Positions 27,029 to 35,812 of a DNA stretch of 55,932 bases are shown piece by piece. This DNA is from Lunatimonas sp. (GTDB taxonomy: Bacteria > Bacteroidota > Bacteroidia > Cytophagales > Cyclobacteriaceae). The stretch lies in contig NZ_JAFIEU010000046.1 of the NCBI RefSeq assembly GCF_020832325.1, positions 1-55,932 of the forward strand. Reading direction: 5' to 3'. The first letter of the stretch is position 1. Each line of letters opens with the position of its first letter. Both the position numbers and the translations under genes were made by a program. The notes beneath the pieces were generated by a model that saw only the letters and a program-made list of their open reading frames with translations, was not told where the DNA came from and ran no database searches.

Positions 27029-28169
27029 GCATATTAACCGAATTCTGGAAGAAAAACTGGCTGAAAAAGTTGATTGGAAAAAGGCCTTGATTCTGCTTGG
27101 ACCAAGGCAAGTGGGAAAATCCACGTTGGTTCATAAATTGGCCCGTACGCTTGATCCAAATTTCCTGCTGTTAAATGGGGATGAAATTCAAACCCAAGAA
27201 CTACTTTCCAATTCAAGCCTTGAGTTCCTTAAGGCCTACTTAGGCGATTCAAAAGTTATTGTTATCGATGAGGCCCAGCGAATTCCGAATATTGGATTAA
27301 CACTCAAATTAATAATTGATAATTTCAACCATGTCCAGTTGATTGTCACAGGGTCATCTTCGTTGGAACTGGCTAGCACTGTAAAGGAACCTTTGACAGG
27401 CAGAAAATGGGAATACCGAATATTCCCTGTTTCATGGGAGGAAATCAGGGGCTGGAAAGGCTTAGCCAAAGCCATGTCCCAACTCGACTCACTTCTGGTT
27501 TTTGGATCCTATCCGGAAATACTAACTCACTCTGGAGAAAAAATCCCCCTACTTCAAAATCTTTCTTCAAGCTACTTGTACAAAGACCTGCTTAATTTTC
27601 AGGGCATTCGGAAACCTGAGTTGCTTGGCAAATTACTTCAGGCGTTAGCCTGGCAAGTAGGTTCAGAAGTCAGTTATAACGAATTGAGCAACACCATACA
27701 AGCAGACAAAGCTACTGTCTCCAATTACTTGGATCTATTGGAAAAGGCCTACATACTATTCAGATTAAACCCCTACAGTAGAAACCTTCGATCCGAAATT
27801 ACAAGTAGCCGAAAAATATATTTCGTAGATAATGGCATGCGCAATTCCATCATTGGAAATTATGCGCCGCTTTCAAGTCGTAATGATATTGGACAACTTT
27901 GGGAAAACTTCCTGATGGCTGAACGTCAAAAATTACTCAATTATCATGGATTTTACGGAAGGACCTATTTTTGGAGAACGGTCAAAGGTCAGGAAGTGGA
28001 CTATATTGAGGAAATAGATGGGGAAATCCATGCCTTTGAATTCAAATGGAGTCCCAAATCCAAAGGAAAAATACCCGATTCGTTCATCAAAACCTACCAT
28101 CCCAAGACGGTCAAAATCGTTCACCGGGAAAACTACTGGGAATGGTTAAGTACCTATCCTTATAGTTGA
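27027..28169 (+). CDS. AAA_14/DUF4143 ATP-binding protein
   Basis: A 380-residue ATPase. Walker A is GPRQVGKST at 25-33, Walker B IVIDEAQR near 78-85, sensor-like IVTGSSSLEL near 107. A winged-helix-like segment follows (SYNELSNTIQADKATVSNYLDLL, about 215-240). The C-terminal DUF4143 domain has a nuclease-like D...ExK arrangement (EVDYIEE...HAFEFKW, about 328-350). Family members are widespread in Bacteroidota and of unknown function; links to DNA metabolism or conflict systems are inferred. The promoter contains two tandem palindromes ending at the start codon. Confidence 0.88.
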   Translation: MHINRILEEKLAEKVDWKKALILLGPRQVGKSTLVHKLARTLDPNFLLLNGDEIQTQELLSNSSLEFLKAYLGDSKVIVIDEAQRIPNIGLTLKLIIDNFNHVQLIVTGSSSLELASTVKEPLTGRKWEYRIFPVSWEEIRGWKGLAKAMSQLDSLLVFGSYPEILTHSGEKIPLLQNLSSSYLYKDLLNFQGIRKPELLGKLLQALAWQVGSEVSYNELSNTIQADKATVSNYLDLLEKAYILFRLNPYSRNLRSEITSSRKIYFVDNGMRNSIIGNYAPLSSRNDIGQLWENFLMAERQKLLNYHGFYGRTYFWRTVKGQEVDYIEEIDGEIHAFEFKWSPKSKGKIPDSFIKTYHPKTVKIVHRENYWEWLSTYPYS

Positions 28170-28274
28170 AATCGAAACTCCTAAGAATAGGCTTGTCGAG
28201 AACTTCCCAGCGTGACCAATATCACCTAAACAAACCGGTAATTTTATTACCTTTAGGTTAAAATCAAACGAACC

Positions 28275-28664
28275 ATGGGATACTACATCGCAAGAACATT
28301 TGAAAAACAAGACATCCAAACGCTCAGGGAACAGGTGGAAGCGGCACTCAAGCAGGAAGGCTTCGGCATACTGACCGAAATAGACATACAGGCCACCATG
28401 AAAAAAAAGCTGGACAAGGACTACAAACCCTACTTGATTTTGGGTGCCTGCAATCCGGTTTTTGCAGATAAAGTGCTGCAGGCGGAACCCAACATAGGAG
28501 CCCTGCTACCCTGCAACGTGACCATTCGTGAAACCGACTCCAACGAAATGGAAGTAGCGGTAATGGATCCGGCAGCGGCAATGATGGCGGTAAAAAACAA
28601 CGCCATCGAATCGCTGGCAAATGAAGTAAAGCAAAAGTTGGAACGGGCACTCGCTTCGTTGTAG
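28275..28664 (+). CDS. DUF302-family protein
   Basis: A 129-residue cytoplasmic protein with a complete DUF302 fold: alternating helix (IQTLREQVEAALKQEGFGILTEIDI), strand, and the KPYLILGACNPVFADKVL core, then a C-terminal helix. Function is not known; members often occur in redox or stress contexts. Followed by a terminator. Confidence 0.85.
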   Translation: MGYYIARTFEKQDIQTLREQVEAALKQEGFGILTEIDIQATMKKKLDKDYKPYLILGACNPVFADKVLQAEPNIGALLPCNVTIRETDSNEMEVAVMDPAAAMMAVKNNAIESLANEVKQKLERALASL

Positions 28665-28703
28665 CCAGTAATGGAAAGTAAAACCTATCGCTTGACCCCT
28701 ATT

Positions 28704-28760
28704 TCCCGGCCTTTTTGTTTCCAGTAACGTGGGAAGAATAGTGGCCGGGACATTTTTTTT
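28704..28760 (+). terminator. Intrinsic terminator after the DUF302 gene
   Basis: Stem TCCCGGCC/GGCCGGGA encloses a long loop and is followed by CATTTTTTTT. The long loop is unusual but the perfect 8-bp GC-rich arms and eight T support it. Confidence 0.75.
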
Positions 28761-29638
28761 CTATTCCATGCTCACTACCTTTAGATAGTGTCTTATCCGA
28801 TAGGCTTGAATACTTCTCTATCGGCGGTAAGGTGTGGGATTCTGCCAGATAAATGCTTGGCGGGCCATCCCAATCTTCGGGATTGGACGTAAAGTGATCG
28901 TTTTAAAACAACCAATAAGCCCATGGTAATCCGATTTTGAGGTATTCGACGAAACCTACGGGAAATATATATCTCACCCAAGGCAGTCCCGCTGATCCGC
29001 ACCAATCACCCAAACAGCATGCCCTTCCTTGCTTGGAGTCAGGAACAGGGCAAATCCCGTTCCGTCAACATTCAGCCCCGCCACGGGCAATAGGCGTCAG
29101 TTTGAAGACAAAAGTTACTGGTGCCCGAAAAAACCGAAGGCTAATTTTCGACCACTTGGATTAGTACAAACTTAGGGACAAGGCTTTGAAAAACCCTACT
29201 CTTAGTTAATACTAAAACGCACCAGTGTCTCTGATGCCAACTCGCGCAGGAGTGCGGTTGTGTTCAAACATCTATACATGCTACTTCACGGCAATCCACA
29301 AAATTCCAAAGAACAGGAATTCTTTTTCTCCATGGTCAACCTGCCAGCAAAACCTATGGCGAGCTATGTAAACCTACTGACCTTCCTCATGGTGGCAACA
29401 ACCCAGCTAAACCGGAAACTTGACAACCCTGAAAATTTACAATTAGACCTTTTTCCACAAAGCAAGAGAGGTAATTTTAACAAACCAAGCAATGTAGCGC
29501 AAATAAACCAAAAATCGTGGGATTTTGGCTATCTTTAAAATTAGTCCCACGCCACTCATCTTTATTAGAATTGATCGACAAAAATTAAATTTCAAAATTG
29601 CTAAGCGTTTGTAGATCATCGAATGTCATAAACCAAAG
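28761..29638. other. Gene-poor region between DUF302 and the tandem repeats
   Basis: Apart from the weak 92-codon frame at 29260, nothing is convincing here. Short antisense frames (for example 28793-29005) lack any domain or signal. The base composition becomes AT-rich after 29540. The region may be eroded accessory DNA. Confidence 0.45.
29260..29538 (+). CDS. Possible 92-residue hypothetical protein
   Basis: A GTG-started frame with a plausible amino-acid pattern (helical centre, then a basic tail with LDLFPQSKRGN), but no recognised family. The frame stays open upstream to a TAG about 50 bases before the GTG, and no ATG is available. It may be the 3' part of a lost gene. It stands alone in a gene-poor region. 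Confidence 0.25.
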   Translation: MFKHLYMLLHGNPQNSKEQEFFFSMVNLPAKPMASYVNLLTFLMVATTQLNRKLDNPENLQLDLFPQSKRGNFNKPSNVAQINQKSWDFGYL

Positions 29639-29826
29639 ATGAAATCGAGCATGACGCAAGCGACACACACTGGGATGACTATCCGCCATGCGAGATTCCA
29701 TGTGACCATTGAAAAATCAACTATAGACACATGAAATCGAGCACGACGCAAGCGACACACGGAGGGACGATTGTAATACGTGCGAGATTCCATCTGACCG
29801 CTAAAGAACAAATTATAAACAGATGA
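29639..29826 (+). repeat. 92-bp tandem repeat, two copies, each holding a 31-codon ORF
   Basis: Two diverged copies start at 29639 and 29731. Each begins ATGAAATCGAGC, shares ACGCAAGCGACACAC and GCGAGATTCCAT, and is open for 31 codons. In both, the stop overlaps the next start as ATGA, and a third ATGA falls again exactly 92 bp on at 29823, where similarity fades after about four codons. Encoded peptides begin MKSS(M/T)TQATH and share ARFH. On the other strand the repeat is also open. Coding status is unproven; a dispersed structural repeat is the alternative. Confidence 0.7.
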
Positions 29827-29845
29827 AAAATAGCGTCTCAGATAT

Positions 29846-31339
29846 TTATTCGGAGCTCTTAATTTCTACCCAAATTCCCCTAAGTTGGTTTACCACATTT
29901 TTAATGATTTCATTCTCTTTCTCTAGGACTTCAGGTTCAGTATTTGCTTCGGGGTATAAATTGTACAGTTGATTAAATTCCTCATCTGACAAACTATAGA
30001 ACCTTTTTCCAGAGTTAGCAACAAATTGTCTTTCAATAGTAACCTTACTGCTTAGGTCGGATTTAATTCTGGAATATTCCTCCACAAGTAATGACCCGTT
30101 TTTTGCCCAGTAATTTGTATCATACGGAACCATGCTTTCTAGCCCGATTCTAGACATTGCTCTTCTCAGATTCTCTAAATCTTCCTTATTAACCGGCTTA
30201 TAGTTTTTAAGATACATCTTTTCGATAATGGAAGACTCATTACCCAGTTCAAATGGTCTGGGACGAAACAAGTTTCTTTCTCCAAAAAACTTAGCTTCCA
30301 AACCTATCTCTCTCGGCAAAATGGTAGCATTTTGTCTATCATAAGCCACCGAAAGAACCCCACTGATCTCCCGGGTTCGGCCACCTCTCTTCAGTGGGAA
30401 ATTCAAATACCTATAACTAGAAAAATTAAATATCAATCTTTCTACCATCTCACCACTACTGGTCAAATAAACTATGCCCTCACCTACCAAAAACAAAGGA
30501 AGTTTATCATCTGCTTTGAATTGATCCTTGACAGTAAAATAAATCACATCCATTCCGTTATCAATACCATATTTGAAATCATAGTATTTCATGCTTTTTT
30601 CATCCAAAGGCCCTGACAGCTCCAAAGCTCTGTAAATCTCCCTTGCATAAAATGGAGAAATCAAATAATCTTGATCCCTACTGACCTGGGTATTAAATCG
30701 ACTGGCAATAGTGTCTCCTGCCAAAATCCAATGGAAACTTCTCCTGACCTCCATGGGAACCAAATGATTATAAGCTTCTCCCGAAGAATTATTACTTGCA
30801 AAATCCCATGGCTTCCACTTGCTATTTCCGGAAAGCAGTGAAAGACCATCTGCCTCATAAAAATCCAAAATTTTTCCATTTTGACTGACCATGAAATGCC
30901 CAGAAAAAGTCCCTAAATGAGGAGAAGAAATATACTCGGAACTTATCTGCTTTGAAAGCTGCTTTATATGATCCCTAGGATCCTTAAAAAACTTAATTTC
31001 AAAAGTCTGCAAAGCCACGTCTTCGTACTCCAAAAAAATTTTTGTCAATCGGTTTTCCACCACTTGGAAAACGGTATCTGAATAGAATAGACTCTTAACC
31101 TGAAAATGTCTCCCCACAGGAAGCGTAACTACACCAACACTATCTGCTAAGGCTTCTACTTCACCCAATTGATTGTATAGCGGTAAAAAGGGGGCAGAAA
31201 TCAAGCTCTTTCCATCTTTGAAAAAAAACTGGACACTTCCTCTACCTTTTTCTACTTCTTGAGAAAACAGCGGCGTGGTTGCAATAATCGTTAATAAGAA
31301 TAAGATTTGGCTTTTAATTGATTGATTGAGTGCTTTCAT
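29846..31339 (-). CDS. Secreted protein of unknown function with N-terminal carboxypeptidase-like domain
   Basis: A 497-residue exported protein with a signal peptide to about residue 26 (TTPLFSQ). Residues 30-110 form a beta-sandwich like the carboxypeptidase-regulatory domain (GSVQFFFKDGKSLISAPFLPLYNQLGE, key residues in the first strand only). Residues 110-500 are not recognised. It has no TonB plug or barrel. It lies 7 bp after the lipoprotein gene upstream and should be cotranscribed. The low GC content relative to neighbours hints at a recent arrival. Confidence 0.6.
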   Translation of the reverse strand: MKALNQSIKSQILFLLTIIATTPLFSQEVEKGRGSVQFFFKDGKSLISAPFLPLYNQLGEVEALADSVGVVTLPVGRHFQVKSLFYSDTVFQVVENRLTKIFLEYEDVALQTFEIKFFKDPRDHIKQLSKQISSEYISSPHLGTFSGHFMVSQNGKILDFYEADGLSLLSGNSKWKPWDFASNNSSGEAYNHLVPMEVRRSFHWILAGDTIASRFNTQVSRDQDYLISPFYAREIYRALELSGPLDEKSMKYYDFKYGIDNGMDVIYFTVKDQFKADDKLPLFLVGEGIVYLTSSGEMVERLIFNFSSYRYLNFPLKRGGRTREISGVLSVAYDRQNATILPREIGLEAKFFGERNLFRPRPFELGNESSIIEKMYLKNYKPVNKEDLENLRRAMSRIGLESMVPYDTNYWAKNGSLLVEEYSRIKSDLSSKVTIERQFVANSGKRFYSLSDEEFNQLYNLYPEANTEPEVLEKENEIIKNVVNQLRGIWVEIKSSE

Positions 31340-31346
31340 TATGGTG

Positions 31347-32516
31347 TCAATTATCCGGTAACTCGAACCTTAAAAGTTTTATAGAATCTTCCTCTTTGTC
31401 TGGACGGTACTTAAACTCACCGTAATAATACGGTGCTTTATACCCTACAAACTGAAAGCCTTTTGGAACCTCTACATCTCCTATCAGTGTATCATCACGA
31501 TAAATCTGCATGCCGTCTACTAATGGATTGGATTTGGTATATCCTCTGAATAAAAGTCCCGTCTCCCTGACATAATCTACTGAATGATAATAGCCATAAC
31601 GATCCCTGTCCAACTTCCATACAGCTTCATACTCTTCTACATCCTCAGCTTTGAAATTTTCGTAAGCTATATTCATTTCCTTGCCAGCCACCCCAAAAGC
31701 ATATTGTACTTCACCAAAACCACTTAACTTATACAAAATACTGTCCGCCTCATATCCTTGGATGTAAGTATCAGCATCTAAATATGAAAATGGAGCCCCA
31801 GTCAAGGTGGATAGAAATCTGTACCGATGATATATGGGAGAATACCCACCATGAATAGATACCTTAGGGTCATCTGGATTCACTTTGCCTAAAACCCTCG
31901 CTTCTTGATAAAATTTTTCATGCCAGAGATAATTAAAATCCGGATGAGGAATAGTGATTGAAAATACTAAATTGCCTCGGTAGTCGTGTCCTAGTTTCAA
32001 ATGTTCAATAAACACATCATAATGACCTACATTGTGGGCCTTAGGATTGTTTAGTAGTTCTTCATAAGATGTATTTTCATGATAAAAATCGAATTGTCCT
32101 CTCTTCACTATCTCCCAATTTTTATTGATAAAAAAATATTGATAGCTACCACCTAAAATTACCAGATAATCATCCATGATCGTTGTCTCTAGGATAATAT
32201 TGTTTATTGAATTTGGACCATCACCTCTTCCCAAATTGGTAGATCGATGAACCAGATCATCCGAAAACACATGAGCTGATACCAATTTCCTGTCTAAGAG
32301 TGTAAGGCTATCATTGAAAATAACCCAGGTTCCAAGCCCTGAGAAAAAAATATCATTATTGATCAGTGTATCTATTTTGATGCTATCGATTGAGATTTCC
32401 TTTTTTGGAGTGAACTCAACAGATTCCCCTAAATACTTCACCCCGTTATCTTCTTGGCAACTTGTACAAATGACTAGAGTTACTAACAAAAAAAAATAAA
32501 CACTTTTGCAATTCAT
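31347..32516 (-). CDS. Beta-propeller-like lipoprotein (DUF4221-like)
   Basis: A 389-residue lipoprotein; start at 32516 (MNCKSVYFFLLVTLVICTSC) chosen because it places the lipobox Cys at residue 20, whereas an upstream ATG at 32573 would add 19 non-signal residues. The body has repeated strands with a Gly-x-Gly-Pro turn (LGRGDGPNSI near residue 95), typical of the 6-bladed propeller/DUF4221 lipoproteins of Bacteroidota. It follows a broken Cys-rich peptide gene and precedes the secreted protein by 7 bp. Function unknown. Confidence 0.65.
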   Translation of the reverse strand: MNCKSVYFFLLVTLVICTSCQEDNGVKYLGESVEFTPKKEISIDSIKIDTLINNDIFFSGLGTWVIFNDSLTLLDRKLVSAHVFSDDLVHRSTNLGRGDGPNSINNIILETTIMDDYLVILGGSYQYFFINKNWEIVKRGQFDFYHENTSYEELLNNPKAHNVGHYDVFIEHLKLGHDYRGNLVFSITIPHPDFNYLWHEKFYQEARVLGKVNPDDPKVSIHGGYSPIYHRYRFLSTLTGAPFSYLDADTYIQGYEADSILYKLSGFGEVQYAFGVAGKEMNIAYENFKAEDVEEYEAVWKLDRDRYGYYHSVDYVRETGLLFRGYTKSNPLVDGMQIYRDDTLIGDVEVPKGFQFVGYKAPYYYGEFKYRPDKEEDSIKLLRFELPDN

Positions 32517-32581
32517 AAATGCTTTGAATAAAGTTTCTAAACAGGAAGGATTGGAAAGTTTCAATCCTCTCAAATTTAAAA

Positions 32582-32722
32582 TTAATTACAATTACTACCC
32601 CATGAATTAAAGTCTCCTGTACCTCCAGAAAACTCAGCACATTTTCTATTGAAGCTAATGTAATTTCCACCACTACAAACTGGCCCATGACACCTACATT
32701 TTAGTGCATCGGTATCTGGTGG
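32582..32722 (-). pseudogene. 3' fragment of a Cys-rich small peptide gene (NVEALA-like)
   Basis: Between a TAG at 32723 and the stop at 32582 the frame encodes 46 residues with five Cys (ALKCRCHGPVCSGGN, then NRKCAEF and GSNCN). Short Cys-rich C-termini of this kind belong to secreted peptides usually found just upstream of propeller lipoprotein genes, as here. The leader is missing: upstream of the TAG the same frame continues for 33 codons without a signal peptide until another TAG. The gene is therefore judged broken unless the TAG is a sequencing error. Family assignment is tentative. Confidence 0.45.
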
Positions 32723-32725
32723 CTA

Positions 32726-33597
32726 CTGATTTTCAATAATTTGGGCCATTACCAAATTCCCCACTTCAATCGGCGCAATAGATGGTGGGACTTTGTCCTA
32801 TTCGAAATCCAAACTGACCATGATGCTCAATACCTCCCGATAGCTATTTCTACAATCCAAATACTCCTACAGCTATACAGCGTAGCCACTTGCTTATTTT
32901 TAGATAGTTTTTAATTACTTTATTGATTTTGTTAAAAATTAATCAAATACCCTAAAATATATTTCTATAAATTATGACTTTTCAAAGAAAATCAATTTTA
33001 TTTCAAAAACCAATAATTCCTCGAAAAAATCACTTAAAGCAATACGCTACGACGTTAAAATTTTTATGGTCAAATGGTTCCTAATTGCAATATTTTTTAT
33101 TGAACAATGTTTTTTAAATCATGACTGATTGAATAAATTTCAGGCTTTCACAATCAGGGAAAAAGTTTTGATTTTGAGACAAATACCTGTAAATCAACCG
33201 ACAAATTTCAATTTTTTATCAAAACAGGTCAAAACCGCTTTATCGGTCACCTGAACGACCACATCCAAACAGCTTTGGAGTATGCCCCGGAGCACTTGAC
33301 ATTGAAAAAAAATAGGGCAAATAAGGAAGGAACGGAAGAAGAAGATCTAGCCATATACAGGAGGCACCAGTATTTTCTTACGAATTCAAATAGGGGCCGC
33401 CAGAAGGGGATCAACCAGCTTCACCTTCTTGCCTCAGGCACCCGTGCGTACCAAAAAAGAAAATAAACGGCCTTCTTGAAGGGAATTAAATAAATTGGCC
33501 TATCCCGGCAGTATACCGAGGCAGTTGGCAAGATCGACAACTTTCAGCTGGCCGTGCAATGGGTAGCTAAACGCTAAAACCTACCGCAATTTAGATC
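32726..33597. other. 870-bp AT-rich region with gene debris
   Basis: Bases 32880-33230 are extremely AT-rich with no frame. At 33240-33580 short stretches look like decayed coding sequence on the plus strand, for example a frame ending NFQLAVQWVAKR at 33574, but no start or domain remains. No complete gene is supported. Confidence 0.45.
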
Positions 33598-33642
33598 AAA
33601 AAAAGGCTCATTTTCACACTCCAAGTGCATGAAAAAGAGCCT
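33598..33642 (-). terminator. Intrinsic terminator after the flavin-barrel-like gene
   Basis: On the minus strand, arms AGGCTC/GAGCCT with further inner pairing (CACT/AGTG) are followed by TTTTTTT. It lies 22 bp past the stop at 33664. Confidence 0.8.
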
Positions 33643-33663
33643 CTTTTGGCACGCATCACCTGA

Positions 33664-35469
33664 TTAGCCCTGACCTACCGGGCTGCTCAGTAAGGAAACT
33701 CCCGCTACTTCTCGCTGAAGTCTCCTAAACTCCGCTCTCAACGTTTCCACACTATCCATCGTATCGACTGCCTGTTGCTCGATCAACTGCTGATAGTATT
33801 GGATTCCATCCAGTAGGTTCTTCTTGAATTTCTCCACGTAGTTCTCAAACTTCTGACTGTTCTCCGCCAACGGCTTCTCAACCTCCCGTTTGATATACCC
33901 TACGTAGAGTTGAAGTTCCTTGACAAACACATGGGGCCGCTGGGGATCGAGGGACAAGCTTATTTTTCCATAGATATGGTCCACCATTTCCTTGAGACTG
34001 AAAACCCCTTTGAAATAGGCCAGGTTTGGTCCCGGACAAATGGTTACGGCGCTCAGGTTTCTTCGTGGGGTATGCCCTTCGTGCAAAATGGCAGGGGCGC
34101 TGAGTCCCTCGCATAGGCAATCCTTTTCCATGGCTTTATCTAGCTCTTTGGCAGAAATCTCCCCTCTCTCCTGCTGCTTTGCTTTCAAATGCAAGTACTC
34201 TCGGGAAGCGGTACAGATGGGTTTGTCTCCAAATTCTGTGCTGAACGACAGAAATTTCTTATAGCAAGGACTTCCTGCCCGTTTTTTTTGGATGCGTGCC
34301 ATGCGTTGTTCCTCCGCGCTGCTGTTTCGCAAATTGTTGAAAGGAACGCCCAAAGGAGAAGCATCGCTCAAGTAATAGTCTGACTGCCGGGACGCCAAAA
34401 TACGCTGAAGAGTATCTTCGTCTACGCTGGTAGCCTCCGGCACCAACAGAAAGGGACTGCCCCAGCCGGTGCCATCCAGCTCGTAATGATCCAGCAGGAA
34501 GCGGTCTTCCTCCGAATTGCCGATGCCTCCTTGGTAGGTGATTTTGGGACGGGCATCTTCCGGCAGACGAAGGCCTTTGGCTTGTAAACCGGCATTGCAC
34601 GCCTCCCTTAGCGTTTGGGCCAGCACCTGCCTATTTGTCTTAAATTCTTCCAGAATGGGCCCAATCAAATACCCATCCGTCGCAAAGGCATGGCCTCCGC
34701 AGTTTAACCCGGACTCCACCCGAAATTCCGACACCCACAAACCCTTCTTGGCCAAAAAGCGGCCTTGAATCAGGGCAGATCGGTAGTCACTGACCTTCAG
34801 TATGATGCGCTTTTTTATGTATCCGTCCTTATCCGGGAAAAAGTCCGAAAAATTCTCCGCATAGCTGTATAGGGCAGGGTTTAGCCCTGCGGAGAAAATA
34901 ACCGATCCATCCAGTTCGCTGTTGGCAAAGCCTCTGAGAGCAGTGAGTGCATCCGAATATTCTCTTGGAAGGGCATTCCCCTCTTTGTCCGTATTTAGCT
35001 TATCCACCTTCGTCATGATATTGACGTCGATGGATCCTGGTACGATATGGCTTCTGAGCTCCTCTTGCAGCCTAACACGCTCGGTACCGGTTTTCGACAG
35101 CATCTGAACATAAAGCGAGTGGACGGGATGGTCGGTGGGCAGGAACTCGAAGTAAACATGGATGTCCCGGTCGGTCTCAAAGTCCTGGTTTTTGAGATCC
35201 GAGCATTGCCGTTGCACCTCGTGATGGAGCAGGTTTAGGTAAGCGGTCGTGCGGAGTGCCTTGTAATCAGGCACCTGCTCGTCTATAGCGTCAAAAGGGA
35301 TACCCAGCTTGCTGCTGTGAATTCGTCGCATGTCTTCCAACAAAAAATCGTCTACGATGGAAACGGCACTCGAAATGCCAAATTTGGCAACTTTAAGGGG
35401 GGTGTCAACAGTAAACCCCAATCCCATTACGGGGATATGAAATGAATGTGGGGAGGTAGTTTGCTTCAT
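33664..35469 (-). CDS. Putative FMN-binding TIM-barrel protein with C-terminal Cys cluster, uncharacterised
   Basis: A 601-residue cytoplasmic protein. The N-terminus (IPVMGLGFTVDTPLKVAKFGI) resembles the start of flavin barrels such as nitronate monooxygenase or glutamate-synthase-type domains. Two further barrel features fit: SGLNCGGHAFATDG near residue 257, like the GGH motif of nitronate monooxygenases, and ITYQGGIGNSEED near 313, a glycine-rich phosphate grip. Residues 400-490 hold a Cys set (SPCYKKF, PICTAS, DCLCEG, ICPGPN) that could bind an iron-sulfur cluster. The last 110 residues are helical. Fold and cofactors are inferred; no function is known. Monocistronic with its own terminator. 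Confidence 0.6.
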   Translation of the reverse strand: MKQTTSPHSFHIPVMGLGFTVDTPLKVAKFGISSAVSIVDDFLLEDMRRIHSSKLGIPFDAIDEQVPDYKALRTTAYLNLLHHEVQRQCSDLKNQDFETDRDIHVYFEFLPTDHPVHSLYVQMLSKTGTERVRLQEELRSHIVPGSIDVNIMTKVDKLNTDKEGNALPREYSDALTALRGFANSELDGSVIFSAGLNPALYSYAENFSDFFPDKDGYIKKRIILKVSDYRSALIQGRFLAKKGLWVSEFRVESGLNCGGHAFATDGYLIGPILEEFKTNRQVLAQTLREACNAGLQAKGLRLPEDARPKITYQGGIGNSEEDRFLLDHYELDGTGWGSPFLLVPEATSVDEDTLQRILASRQSDYYLSDASPLGVPFNNLRNSSAEEQRMARIQKKRAGSPCYKKFLSFSTEFGDKPICTASREYLHLKAKQQERGEISAKELDKAMEKDCLCEGLSAPAILHEGHTPRRNLSAVTICPGPNLAYFKGVFSLKEMVDHIYGKISLSLDPQRPHVFVKELQLYVGYIKREVEKPLAENSQKFENYVEKFKKNLLDGIQYYQQLIEQQAVDTMDSVETLRAEFRRLQREVAGVSLLSSPVGQG

Positions 35470-35812
35470 GGAAATGTGATCAATTTAGCCCAGTATCAGG
35501 CAACGACAAATATATAGTGCACCGCAAAAGCCACCTACGATGAAACTCACCCATAAGTATGATTTAAATCATCTATTTCAGTTGATGGGGATCAGTTCGA
35601 TCCCAAAAAGTCCAGCTCCCTTCCATTCAGTTTAAGGTAAAAAAAGGGAGCTAATGAACCATTTTGGTTCCCCCTCCGAGATTACTACCAAGCGACTTCC
35701 AAAGGCGATTGCCCGTTCCAATGGATCTATCGAAACAGCGCAAAAATAAATCTTGCCGAATCGCTTGTAAATGAAATCTTTTCCGCTACATTTCAGCAAT
35801 TATTCTTTCATT
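35470..35812. other. Intergenic region with hairpins upstream of the transglutaminase-like pair
   Basis: Divergent promoter region. It contains a 9-bp inverted repeat AGCTCCCTT/AAGGGAGCT (35613-35652) and a short hairpin GAACC/GGTTC (35656-35670). Neither is a clear terminator for a flanking gene; they may form leader structure in the downstream mRNA. No gene seen. Confidence 0.4.

Noticed and set aside
28348-28650. A 100-codon frame antisense to DUF302
   Set aside because: Pro/Leu/Cys-rich composition typical of a shadow frame of a real gene.
29639-29826. Possible two-repeat CRISPR array
   Set aside because: Similarity extends over most of the 92-bp unit, not a constant repeat with unique spacers, and no cas gene is present.
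33275-33466. A 63-codon plus-strand frame
   Set aside because: Flanked by decayed sequence, no recognisable domain; treated as gene debris.
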